Of a stretch of 42,792 bases of DNA, positions 23,565 through 31,777 are shown one piece after another. The stretch's first letter is position 1, and each line of letters starts with the position of its first letter. The notes below the pieces were generated by a model that saw only the letters and a program-made list of their open reading frames with translations, searched no databases and was not told where the DNA came from. The translations under genes and the position numbers were made by a program. This DNA is from Deltaproteobacteria bacterium (lineage in GTDB: Bacteria; Desulfobacterota; Desulfobacteria; Desulfobacterales; ETH-SRB1): assembly GCA_030262895.1 (NCBI GenBank), contig JAJSZW010000017.1, forward strand, positions 1-42,792, given 5' to 3'.

Positions 23565-25780
23565 TCAGAGTTGTCGACAGGCTGGTAAAAGCCATCCGTT
23601 CCGCAGCAGTATATAACCCGGACGTCCAAGTAGCCCCGGCTTGTATTCTCTGGCCTGACCGAGATTGTCAATGGGAAGCCATTATCCCTCGGATGCAAAT
23701 TGAGCTGCCGGAACTGTTTGTGCTTGGCGACTATGATATTGAAAAACGAACCGGTCCTGCTATTTGGCTTCGATGTGTTTTAGCGGGAAAAATTTCCATT
23801 AAAAATGAAACTCCGGCGGAAAACCAAGTGAATGAGAAGAAGGCTTGCTATCGCGTAGCCGAAAACGTTCCCATTTTTTACCTTCCCGGATTCAGCCGTC
23901 AGGATCTCAGGGCGGTCGAAAGCTGCCCTGACCTCCTAAAACCTCTGGCAGAACTGCAATATAGTGGGGTCATTTGGTCTCAAATCAACGCCAAAGACTG
24001 GACCATACTGTCTTTTCTAAAATCCGACCAGGGTGGACTTGGGCTTGATGTTGCTCAGGATAACAATGCAAAAAATGCTATGCAATTGGCGCTTTATCGC
24101 CTTTTGGATGAAGATATCAGCCTTTTGAAAGGCAAGCGTCTGGATAAAGACTATTTCAACACCCTGTTAACCGGAGGGGACCCGGTGCGAGATCTTCTGC
24201 AATGGTTGGATCAGGGCGATGTCTTCCGTTCAAGCAGGGGTGAAAACGAATGGGTCGCCTTTGTGGAGGTTTGCAAATCGCAGCTCGCATTTAACCCACA
24301 AGATGACGGTCCACTGTCCGGCGCTGAAAAGCTGGCAATCCATGTTGGGCCTTGGCAATCGATCTGGGAACGCTATTGTGAAGCCCCGAATCGCTATCCC
24401 AACATTCCGGCCCATATCCGCAAATGCACCATGCCGCTTGAACTGTTTGCAAATGCAGAAACACACGGTGGATGGCCTCAGTGGAACGAAAGCAAAGAAA
24501 AAGACCTTCGAAAAGCCCTTTCCGCGCTGGGAGATATGCCCAGTCATGAAGCTCGAAATCGAATCACAGAACTCGACAAATCCCATCGTGAAAGACGAAA
24601 ACTGGTATGGGTTGAGCTGGGCAAATCACCATTGGCGCTGGCTTTACGACCCCTCGCGATTCTTTCTGAAATAACGGCAAACCCGCTGACGGCAGGTTCG
24701 ACCAAGGATCTGGCAACCGGCTATTCCAACATGGGCTGGAAGGCGGATGCCGCGGTTTTGAAAGCGCTTTCATTTGTGAAAAAGGAAAATGATTTTCAGG
24801 CCGTGACAACAACGATCCGTTCCATTTATATGCCGTGGGTTGAAGATTCCGCGCGCTATTTGCAAAAACAAGTCGATCAATCGGGATGCCTAAGTGCAGC
24901 AACTTCAAGCCGGAAAACACAATTGAATGCAAATGGCGAGTGCATCTTGTTTGTAGATGGCTTGCGGTATGATCTGGCTCAGCAGCTATCCGAACTTCTG
25001 ACTAAGCGAGGTTATAAGGTCGCAGGAGAAGCCTCCTGGGCTGCCTTGCCCAGTGTGACGGCCACCGGGAAACCGGCTGTTTCTCCGGTTCGGGAATTCA
25101 TTGAGGGGGGAGAGGCAAATTCAGATTTTGAGCCCTTACTGAAGGAAACCGGTCAGTCAATTAAAGGCGGGTATCATTTCAAAAAACTTTTAAATGCGAA
25201 TGGCTGGATCGTATTGGAAAAGTCGGAATCCGGAGATGGAAAGGGAAACGCATGGTGTGAATTCGGGAACATCGATCACGAGGGACATGAGCGGGGGTGG
25301 AAGCTTTCCAGGTTTATCACTGGATTGTTGTCAGAAATTGCCGACCGTGTGGGGCAGCTATTTGCGGCGGGATGGAAAACGGTTAGGATTGTCACGGATC
25401 ATGGATGGCTATTGCTGCCGGGCGGACTTCCGAAAACCGATCTACCTGCTGCCCTGGTTGAAAACAAATGGGGGCGTTGCGCCGTTATCAAGCATGGAGC
25501 CATTACTGAGGAACGATTATTCCCCTGGTACTGGAATCCAAACCAGAGCTTCGCGCTGGCTAACGGCATCAGTTGTTTTAAGGCAGGTGTGGAATATGCC
25601 CATGGGGGATTAAGCCTTCAGGAATGCCTGACGTTAGAGCTAATAGTGAAATCCGGGGCGCCGGCCAGGCAGGAAAGCTCGGCTGGAATCACCGATGTTG
25701 TCTGGAAGGGGCTTCGATGTAAAATAGCCGTGGAAGGTGATTTCGCCGATATATTCTTTGATATCCGGATGATAGCGTAG
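23561..25780 (+). CDS. pglZ: BREX alkaline-phosphatase-superfamily protein PglZ
   Basis: A 739-residue PglZ protein. The C-terminal phosphatase-like domain begins ILFVDGLRYDLAQQL (Asp466 and Asp471) with SWAALPSVTATGKPAVSP after it, where the Thr/Ser nucleophile region of the superfamily lies, then VRIVTDHGWLLLPGGLP with the metal-binding Asp-His. PglZ is essential in BREX and associates with the methyltransferase. The start is TTG at 23561 because GGAGGTGA lies 5 bases upstream and it overlaps the previous stop as TTGA. It is shorter than the about 830-residue PglZ of many type 1 loci and may belong to the variant NCBI calls type B. Confidence 0.9.
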   Translation: MIRVVDRLVKAIRSAAVYNPDVQVAPACILWPDRDCQWEAIIPRMQIELPELFVLGDYDIEKRTGPAIWLRCVLAGKISIKNETPAENQVNEKKACYRVAENVPIFYLPGFSRQDLRAVESCPDLLKPLAELQYSGVIWSQINAKDWTILSFLKSDQGGLGLDVAQDNNAKNAMQLALYRLLDEDISLLKGKRLDKDYFNTLLTGGDPVRDLLQWLDQGDVFRSSRGENEWVAFVEVCKSQLAFNPQDDGPLSGAEKLAIHVGPWQSIWERYCEAPNRYPNIPAHIRKCTMPLELFANAETHGGWPQWNESKEKDLRKALSALGDMPSHEARNRITELDKSHRERRKLVWVELGKSPLALALRPLAILSEITANPLTAGSTKDLATGYSNMGWKADAAVLKALSFVKKENDFQAVTTTIRSIYMPWVEDSARYLQKQVDQSGCLSAATSSRKTQLNANGECILFVDGLRYDLAQQLSELLTKRGYKVAGEASWAALPSVTATGKPAVSPVREFIEGGEANSDFEPLLKETGQSIKGGYHFKKLLNANGWIVLEKSESGDGKGNAWCEFGNIDHEGHERGWKLSRFITGLLSEIADRVGQLFAAGWKTVRIVTDHGWLLLPGGLPKTDLPAALVENKWGRCAVIKHGAITEERLFPWYWNPNQSFALANGISCFKAGVEYAHGGLSLQECLTLELIVKSGAPARQESSAGITDVVWKGLRCKIAVEGDFADIFFDIRMIA

Positions 25781-25782
25781 TT

Positions 25783-25935
25783 ATGAATGTCAAACCCGTA
25801 AACGAAAATGGAATAGGATCGGTTGTCGTTGAAAATGAAGATCTTGAAGGTAATGAAGCCTCAATTGTACTTCTTGATAAGGATGGGAGGCTAATTGCTC
25901 AGGAAAAAACGATTATCGGCGGAGGTACGGATTAA
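25783..25935 (+). CDS. 50-residue small protein between pglZ and brxL
   Basis: A short frame, ATG 25783 to TAA 25933-25935, starting 2 bases after the pglZ stop and overlapping the brxL ATG by one base (TAATG). The peptide begins MNVKPVNENGIGSVVVENED, is acidic and continues with ASIVLLDKDGRLIAQEK. The pattern of alternating short strands and turns suggests a small beta-structured domain. No own ribosome-binding site is seen, so it would be translated by coupling. The exact fit between two core genes without intergenic bases is the main argument that it is real. I recognise no family, and it would be missed by length cut-offs. Confidence 0.6.
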   Translation: MNVKPVNENGIGSVVVENEDLEGNEASIVLLDKDGRLIAQEKTIIGGGTD

Positions 25936-27980
25936 TGGAAATGGACCATCTGGATAAGCTGGCTGCCTTGACACTTGACGGATATTTGGTGCGTAAAGAT
26001 CTGGTACGAACATTCAGCCGTCAATTTCCAGTTCCAACGTATGTCGTAGAATTTCTTTTGGGAAGGTATTGTGCAAGCACAGACCCTGAAGAAATCGAGG
26101 AAGGGCTTGAAATTGTACAGCGCCAATTACGGTCCAGAACCGTAAAGGCTGGCGAGGAGGAGCTTTTTAAAGCCCGCGCCAGGGAAAAAGGCGCCGTCAA
26201 GATTATTGATTTGCTTAGCGCCAGGTTGGATGCCAAGACCGACTCCTATCTTGCTACATTGCCAAGCCTCCAACTCAAGGACGTTCGAATCAGTTCTGAG
26301 TTGGTCAACAACCATGAGCGTATGCTGACCGGTGGCTTTTATGCGGAAATTACCTTGAGCTATGATGCCGCTATCGCACAGGAGAAAAGCGGCCGCCCGT
26401 TCGGAATCGAAGGACTTCGCGAAATCCAGCTTTCAAAGCACGATGTGTTGGATATTCTGAAGGAGGCTCGTAACCAATTTACAACTGCGGAATGGAAACA
26501 GTTTCTTTTACGTAGCATCGGCATCAATTCTGATAATCTTTCCGAAAGGGCTCAAAATGCCTTTTTCCTGCGAATGGTTCCTTTTGTTGAACGCAATTAC
26601 AACATGGTCGAACTTGGGCCACGGGGTACTGGAAAAAGCCATCTTTTTCAGCAAGTATCTCCTTATGCCCATCTGATCTCAGGTGGCAAGGCAACTGTGG
26701 CACAAATGTTTGTACACATGGGGACAGGCCAGAGAGGCCTGGTGTGTATGTATGATGTTGTCTGTTTTGATGAGGTGTCGGGCGTTTCATTTGACAAGAA
26801 AGATGGTGTCAACATAATGAAGGGCTACATGGAATCTGGCGAATTCAGTCGTGGAAAGGAAAATATTCGCGCTGACGGATGCCTCGTGTTGGTGGGTAAT
26901 TTTAATGTAGATGTTGATCACCAGCAACGGATAGGTCACCTTTTTGGACCGCTGCCACAAGAGATGCGTGATGACACGGCTTTTATGGATCGCATCCACT
27001 CTTACTTACCGGGGTGGGATGTGCCCAAGATCGATAAAGGCCTGTTGACTGACCATTTCGGGATGGTCAGTGACTTTTTTTCTGAATGTATGACCCATTT
27101 ACGCAATCAAAGCCGGGTATCAGTACTTCAAAATCGTGTTTATTTCGGTGGGGCATTGAGCGGTCGAGATACCAATGCCGCAAATAAGACGATTAGCGGT
27201 CTTTTGAAATTACTTTACCCCGGTGGAGATGAGGAGATACCGGACGAAGATCTCGAATGGGCAATCCGAGTAGCATTGGAAACTCGCAGGCGGGTCAAGG
27301 AGCAACAAAAACGTATCGGCGCCGCTGAGTTCCGGAATACACATTTTAGTTATGTTTTAGGAGATGAGGGTGTTGAAAGGTTTGTATCAACACCGGAACT
27401 GCATAGCGAAAATAGTATCGGCAGTGATCCGCTAGAACCCGGTCAGGTTTGGACAATCAGTCCCGGCGGTATGGATGAACACCCAGGATTATTCCGAATA
27501 GAAGTCAACGAGGGACTTGGGGCAGGTTTAAAAATTCTAAACAAACCAATTCCGCCTGCTTTTAAAGAGAGTATGAGTTTTGCAGAACAGAACCTCTATG
27601 CCAGGTCAACATCCCTTGTGGGTGATAAAGACCCGCGTCACCATGAATTTACCGTGCAGCTACGCGCTTTTGATGCCGCGAAATCGGGGGCAAAATTGGG
27701 AGTTGCCGCTATTATAGCTTTATGCACAGCTCTGCTCAAGAAAAGTATACGCGGTGGACTCATTATTGTAGGCGAGATTAATCTTGGCGGTTCAATCGAG
27801 GAGATTCACAACTCGGTAACTATGGCTGAGATAGCCGTCGAAAAAGGAGCAACCGCCCTGCTGATGCCCATTACCTGCCGTCGCCAGCTCTTTGATCTTT
27901 CAGATGACATGGCCACAAAGGTGGATATCCAGTTTTATTCAAATGCCCGGGATGCATTACTGAAATCGATTTTGGAATAG
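25935..27980 (+). CDS. brxL: BREX Lon-related ATPase BrxL
   Basis: A 681-residue effector of type 1 BREX. The central AAA+ domain has Walker A GPRGTGKSHLF at residues 228-238 and Walker B VVCFDEVSGV. The C-terminal Lon-like domain includes AKLGVAAIIALCTALL and GLIIVGEINLGGSIEEI. Where active Lon has the catalytic Lys (GGLKEK region) this protein has IHNSVTMAEIA, so peptidase activity is unlikely. This agrees with published views that BrxL is a DNA-translocating AAA+ assembly. GGAGG stands 9 bases before the ATG. Length matches the family. It is the last gene of the operon, followed by more than 200 bp of A+T-rich sequence. Confidence 0.94.
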   Translation: MEMDHLDKLAALTLDGYLVRKDLVRTFSRQFPVPTYVVEFLLGRYCASTDPEEIEEGLEIVQRQLRSRTVKAGEEELFKARAREKGAVKIIDLLSARLDAKTDSYLATLPSLQLKDVRISSELVNNHERMLTGGFYAEITLSYDAAIAQEKSGRPFGIEGLREIQLSKHDVLDILKEARNQFTTAEWKQFLLRSIGINSDNLSERAQNAFFLRMVPFVERNYNMVELGPRGTGKSHLFQQVSPYAHLISGGKATVAQMFVHMGTGQRGLVCMYDVVCFDEVSGVSFDKKDGVNIMKGYMESGEFSRGKENIRADGCLVLVGNFNVDVDHQQRIGHLFGPLPQEMRDDTAFMDRIHSYLPGWDVPKIDKGLLTDHFGMVSDFFSECMTHLRNQSRVSVLQNRVYFGGALSGRDTNAANKTISGLLKLLYPGGDEEIPDEDLEWAIRVALETRRRVKEQQKRIGAAEFRNTHFSYVLGDEGVERFVSTPELHSENSIGSDPLEPGQVWTISPGGMDEHPGLFRIEVNEGLGAGLKILNKPIPPAFKESMSFAEQNLYARSTSLVGDKDPRHHEFTVQLRAFDAAKSGAKLGVAAIIALCTALLKKSIRGGLIIVGEINLGGSIEEIHNSVTMAEIAVEKGATALLMPITCRRQLFDLSDDMATKVDIQFYSNARDALLKSILE

Positions 27981-28214
27981 TGGATGTGATATCTGCTATA
28001 TATTACAAAATGCATAATACTTTTGATTTCAAATAAATATCACAACCTCACATTTCATGGGAACTCCATCTTAATGCAGATCAGCCAACACAATATCTTG
28101 TGTATGAATTTTAGAGGCATTGGCAAATGCCAAGCAGAACTCCTACCGTATATTTACCTGATATCATGAAGAAAAGATCAATATTGACTTAGCATATCAT
28201 TACAAGAAACTCGC

Positions 28215-28490
28215 TCAAGGAATCTCATCGCTTCTGTCAAAAATTTCCAGTTTAAAATTACATCCTTCATAGGTCATCAGCATTCTACCAAATTCATCCC
28301 ATTTGATTTCTTTACCATCGATCACAATTAACGACTGGTGTCCATAATCATCATCAGACTCAAGATTACTATCAATTTTTGCTCGAACAACATTACCTTT
28401 TGAAATCCGCCAGCTATTGGTCGTGTCGCTCCTTTGTAAATGTTTCCTACTTAAAGCTCTCCGCATCCGTTCAAACAGTTTTCCAAACAA
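28215..28490 (-). CDS. Small hypothetical protein, probably N-truncated by a repeat
   Basis: A frame of about 91 codons ending with SLIVIDGKEIKWDEFGRMLMTYEGCNFKLEIFD. This ending is what I would expect at the C-terminus of a group of uncharacterised bacterial proteins that carry such an IDGKEIxWDEFG motif. The frame begins with TTG at 28490 exactly where a palindromic element starts, and the upstream stop lies inside the element. No ATG with a ribosome-binding site is seen before Met at 28466. The gene is likely a 3' remnant of a longer one, possibly no longer translated. Function unknown. Confidence 0.5.
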   Translation of the reverse strand: MFGKLFERMRRALSRKHLQRSDTTNSWRISKGNVVRAKIDSNLESDDDYGHQSLIVIDGKEIKWDEFGRMLMTYEGCNFKLEIFDRSDEIP

Positions 28491-28650
28491 TTTCGACCTG
28501 TGCGGTTAGCTTTTAGCCATTAGCGATTAGCTTTTGGATAAAACTGTTCAACATCCTCTTTACCTCCTTGACCTGTTGATTAAGTTCTCTAAAATCTCTC
28601 ATTTCCACCCATTTTCAATGCTAACGGCTAACCGCACAGGTTGAAATTTT
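28491..28650. repeat. Palindromic element, complete copy (GACCTGTGCGGTTAGC ends)
   Basis: Ends are inverted: TTTCGACCTGTGCGGTTAGC at 28491 and GCTAACCGCACAGGTTGAAA near 28628-28647. The inner part ATAAAACTGTTCAACATCCT with CTTTACCTCCTTGACCTGTT recurs nearly unchanged at 34395-34484, where only the left half is kept. Confidence 0.8.
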
Positions 28651-28783
28651 GCCGTTAATAAATCATCTATAGTTCCAAAACCACATAGAAAAGTCTTCAA
28701 GCAATTGAAAATTATTTGAATCTTTATCAACCGCTTTTAATTCCGCCAATGGAAGAGCAAATTTTCATTGTCGCTCTTTAGAA

Positions 28784-30049
28784 TTAACGACGATTTTTCT
28801 TTTTTGAAGCCTTTGCTTGTTTCCGCTTCTTTTTCTTAGCTTTCTTTTTATTCTTTTGAGATTTACTGGATGTTTGTTCATTATCAGAGGGATAGAAATC
28901 ATTCTCTATACCGGTTGATGATGAAAAAGTTTTTGATTCTTCATTGAAACAGGCCCACCAGGACATACTACCATGAATATCATCTAAACCGTGTTGTTCA
29001 AGATCAATTTTTAATCTTTCAAGACACTTATTTTTACCGAGCTTCAGAGCATCTTCAAATTCACTGTATGGAATCATCCCTGGCATAATTAGCTCATCAT
29101 CATACGCCTGCTTGATTATTTCTATGATCTCTTCTGGATATAAATTACATACAATAATAGCCATAAGACCCCAGAAATCAGAAACCGCATCTGTTTCTTG
29201 CCCGGTAAATAACGTTCCAAAAAATGTTACAACATCTTCTCTTGAAACATATCCTTCAACAACAGCATAAGCTAAAGCCTCGCAAGCGGATATTCTACAA
29301 AAATCGTCAGCCTCTTTGTTCAAAATTAACGACTTAATCAATTCAATAGAGCCACCACAGGTATTTAATAAAATAACGGGAAGGTTTGACGTGGTAATAT
29401 CGCCGAATAGTTTATCTGGTAAATCATCTGGAAGGCTAAAGAGATCAACAATGACTTTATGGGATGCAAACTCTTTAAAATGTCCCAGCAACATTACCGC
29501 ATACATATGATCGTTTAAATTTTCATCTGAAGCATATATTTCAGGATCCGCAAGAACTGTTTCAAGAATCTTTATCAGGTGGGGAGTGATCTCTTCCTTG
29601 AAATTAACGGCAGCATCTATTTGTTCTCCTTTGTAAACACCATCAAATATCCTGAAAGATTCGAGTATCTCTGTAATTGTATATTCTTTATCGACCTCAG
29701 AATCATTTTTCTTATCGATATTAACGACAAACAGGTCAGGTTCTCCGTAATTAAAAGGATTATCATATGGTTCGACTGTGTATGTTAATCCTTCTACATG
29801 CTTGAATCGTTTTAATGCTTCCGGTTCCATAGCGAACTCACCACATGAACACCCATAGTCATCTAAAATATCGTTTAATTTAATTGTATCGATTCTGTAA
29901 TCCTTTATGTTGAAACTTGCTCCTTCAAGGCATTCTTTCAAAGATTCCGGTGAATCAGCAATGTAACATGCATTTTCATTATATTCATAGCATTCTTCAA
30001 AGAATATGAACGCACTATATCCAATTATTGGATTATCCTTATTTTCCAT
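28784..30049 (-). CDS. DUF1186-type helical-repeat protein
   Basis: A 421-residue soluble acidic protein. Residues about 125-370 form a series of helical pairs in the DUF1186 pattern (HMYAVMLLGHFKEFASHKVIVDLFSLP, then DKLFGDITTSNLPVILLNTCGG). The N-terminal 120 residues are a separate domain with ECYEYNEN and a CSCGEF motif. The last 35 residues are almost all Lys, Arg, Ser and Gln, a disordered basic tail. AAGGGACATCAA precedes the ATG. Function of the family is unknown; the basic tail suggests nucleic-acid or membrane contact. It stands alone on the minus strand downstream of a methyltransferase gene. Confidence 0.75.
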   Translation of the reverse strand: MENKDNPIIGYSAFIFFEECYEYNENACYIADSPESLKECLEGASFNIKDYRIDTIKLNDILDDYGCSCGEFAMEPEALKRFKHVEGLTYTVEPYDNPFNYGEPDLFVVNIDKKNDSEVDKEYTITEILESFRIFDGVYKGEQIDAAVNFKEEITPHLIKILETVLADPEIYASDENLNDHMYAVMLLGHFKEFASHKVIVDLFSLPDDLPDKLFGDITTSNLPVILLNTCGGSIELIKSLILNKEADDFCRISACEALAYAVVEGYVSREDVVTFFGTLFTGQETDAVSDFWGLMAIIVCNLYPEEIIEIIKQAYDDELIMPGMIPYSEFEDALKLGKNKCLERLKIDLEQHGLDDIHGSMSWWACFNEESKTFSSSTGIENDFYPSDNEQTSSKSQKNKKKAKKKKRKQAKASKKKNRR

Positions 30050-30183
30050 TTGATGTCCCTTAATTCACATTTCTTGGTTAAAAATGGTAAATTGCCCTTC
30101 AATTCGATCTATGATGATCGCAACCAATGTTTCCAGCTTGGTTTCATCCAATTGAACCCGCACCAAAGGTGCGCTATTTAAAC

Positions 30184-30762
30184 CTATTCTGAATAAAATG
30201 TCATCAAATAGTTGTACTCGCCAATATCAGTGATTTTACCTTTTCTAAAGCCATATTTTGTAACCATTTTTTCTACTTCATCTTCAGATAATCGAATACC
30301 AATTGGTGGCCCCGGTGGTCCTTCAATCTTTTTAAATTCAATAACGGCGAAACATCCTCCTGGTCTGAGTAAGGTTTTAATTTCTCTCAAAACAGGGTCA
30401 GTTTGATTTGCTTCTTCAAAATCATGCAAGACAGTCGCCATCAAACACAAATCTACACTGTAATCATCTATATCTATTTGTTCAGTCGTATCAGCAAGAA
30501 GGGGCATGATGTTGGTTATGCTTTCTTTTTCGATCTGCTCCTCCAAAAGTAATAGACCATCTTTCCAGAGGTCTACAGCGTAAACCAATCCTTCATCGCC
30601 AACGATTCTGGAAAGAAATATAGAGTAAGCCCCTTTACCACAGGCTAAATCAAGTGCAACAGAACCTGATTTCAATGATAATATTTCTGCCAACTTTTTT
30701 GGATCAATTAATTCAAAGCTGCTTTTACCAGCGCCTTTGGGTTTCTTTTGATTATCATTCAT
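30184..30762 (-). CDS. Class I SAM-dependent methyltransferase
   Basis: A 192-residue Rossmann methyltransferase of the UbiE/arsM-like small group. Motif I is VALDLACGKGAYSIFLS, the acidic end of strand 2 is VYAVDLW, and YSVDLCLMATVLHDFE is the post-I/IV region. LLRPGGCFAVIEFKK then marks strand 5. The product of the reaction cannot be told. ATG 30762 is preferred over GTG 30777, which would add five residues, because GGAG lies 9 bases upstream of the ATG. It is preceded by a palindromic element (30833) and followed by about 130 bp before the DUF1186 gene on the same strand. Confidence 0.85.
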   Translation of the reverse strand: MNDNQKKPKGAGKSSFELIDPKKLAEILSLKSGSVALDLACGKGAYSIFLSRIVGDEGLVYAVDLWKDGLLLLEEQIEKESITNIMPLLADTTEQIDIDDYSVDLCLMATVLHDFEEANQTDPVLREIKTLLRPGGCFAVIEFKKIEGPPGPPIGIRLSEDEVEKMVTKYGFRKGKITDIGEYNYLMTFYSE

Positions 30763-30832
30763 ATCGTAAAACTCCACTTCTACTAAAAAGGAAATTCCAG
30801 GATCTCTGCTGCTGACCCCGTGAACAGTTACC

Positions 30833-30938
30833 TATAGACTTTCAGATAAATAATTTCACTGTGTTATCAGTCGTCGACGTATAACTAATACGCCTTCCTC
30901 CTTCTGGCCTTGTGAAATTAATTATCTGAAAGTCTATA
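30833..30938 (+). repeat. 106-bp palindromic element (MITE-like), copy D
   Basis: TATAGACTTTCAGATAAATA at the left, inner ACTGTGTTATCAGTCGTCGA, and AATTATCTGAAAGTCTATA at the right. It is nearly identical to copy C at 9102. Here it lies in intergenic DNA upstream of the methyltransferase gene. Confidence 0.9.
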
Positions 30939-31013
30939 TTTACATAGCCTGGAATGAGGCGTGTGAGGCAATATCTGTTTATGAAAAAGCCAGAACAAAT
31001 TCTCATACATAAT

Positions 31014-31052
31014 AAAAAAGCCTTTCAAGGTGCACTCTTGAAAAGCTTTTTA
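31014..31052 (-). terminator. Terminator of tRNA-Lys
   Basis: On the minus strand, AAAGCTTTTCAAG and CTTGAAAGGCTTT form a stem with one mismatch around a short loop, followed by a T-run. It lies about 27 bp after the tRNA 3' end. Confidence 0.75.
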
Positions 31053-31078
31053 ATATTTTGATTTAATTTACTTTTAAT

Positions 31079-31155
31079 TGGTGGGCCGTGAAGGAATCGA
31101 ACCTTCAACCTACTGATTAAGAGTCAGGTGCTCTGCCTGGTTGAGCTAACGGCCC
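31079..31155 (-). tRNA. tRNA-Lys (anticodon CUU)
   Basis: The minus strand reads GGGCCGTTAGCTCAACCAGG, the anticodon arm CCTGACTCTTAATCAG with CUU in the loop CTCTTAA, the T arm GAAGGTTCGATTCCTTC, and acceptor ACGGCCC with discriminator A and an encoded CCA (31079-31081). The acceptor stem GGGCCGT/ACGGCCC pairs perfectly. It reads AAG codons. A 144-bp palindromic element begins 3 bp upstream of its 5' end, so the promoter must be inside or beyond that element. Confidence 0.95.
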
Positions 31156-31157
31156 AG

Positions 31158-31301
31158 TGAGACCCTTGCAAAACGCCCCCATTTGTCCAATTTCGGCGTC
31201 AGGCTCAAATTTTAAGCCTCGAAATACTCAATGTATTCCTACATTTAAAATTTTCGCCTTCCTTGAACTTGAACAAAATTGAACGTTTTTCAAAGGTTTC
31301 A
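31158..31301. repeat. Palindromic element next to tRNA-Lys
   Basis: Ends TGAGACCCTTGCAAAACG (31158) and CGTTTTTCAAAGGTTTCA (31284-31301) are imperfect inverted copies. CAAATTTTAAGCCTCGAAAT and CATTTAAAATTTTCG are inside. A second partial TGAGACTTTTGAACTTGAA follows at about 31303. Confidence 0.6.
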
Positions 31302-31777
31302 GTGAGACTTTTGAACTTGAATCCCGCTTATAGCAAGAAACATTTTTTTAAAGGTCTCATTTATTAATGACTGAAAACAAAAAATTTTTCTAACAAATTT
31401 AGTAATTGCTGTCAATTTTTTTTAATTTTTTTTTACGAGTTCATCTTTCTTGACCTATTAAAACGTATCTGATATTTTTGTAAAAATTTAGCCTTTTGAA
31501 AAATAATCTGACAGGATAACAGGATAAACAAGATTTGTAAGCGTTCACGGAACATTGAAATTAGAAATTGGAAATTTGGCCTTCATGCTTTTGTACCGTT
31601 CTTCCCAATTTCCAATTTCAAGTTTCAAGCCGTGAACGGCTACAATAATTTAAATCATGAATATCTTGTAAATCCTGTCCAAAAAAATAATATTTAAAAG
31701 TGCTAAAGTATTACATATTTTTTAATTTATAATATAAAGGGTATGGTGTAAATTCTCAAAGGAAAGGATGCTGAATA
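31302..31777. other. Leader region of hemL
   Basis: A+T-rich gene-free sequence with a palindromic element at 31536-31646. No riboswitch or tRNA-like fold is apparent to me. A TATAATATAAAGG stretch stands at about 31729-31741 and could be the hemL -10 region, and AAAGGAAAGG precedes the hemL ATG by about 12 bases. Confidence 0.35.
31536..31646. repeat. Palindromic element with GTTCACGG ends
   Basis: Left GTAAGCGTTCACGGAACATT with ATTAGAAATTGGAAATT, right AATTTCCAATTTCAAGTTTC with GCCGTGAACGGCTAC. The ends resemble those of the element between the pilT genes at 2563-2766. Confidence 0.65.

Noticed and set aside
30068..30163. 31-codon minus-strand peptide VQLDETKLETLVAIIIDRIE... between the methyltransferase and DUF1186 genes
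   Set aside because: Protein-like composition, but only a GTG start, no ribosome-binding site and no recognisable family; perhaps a remnant.
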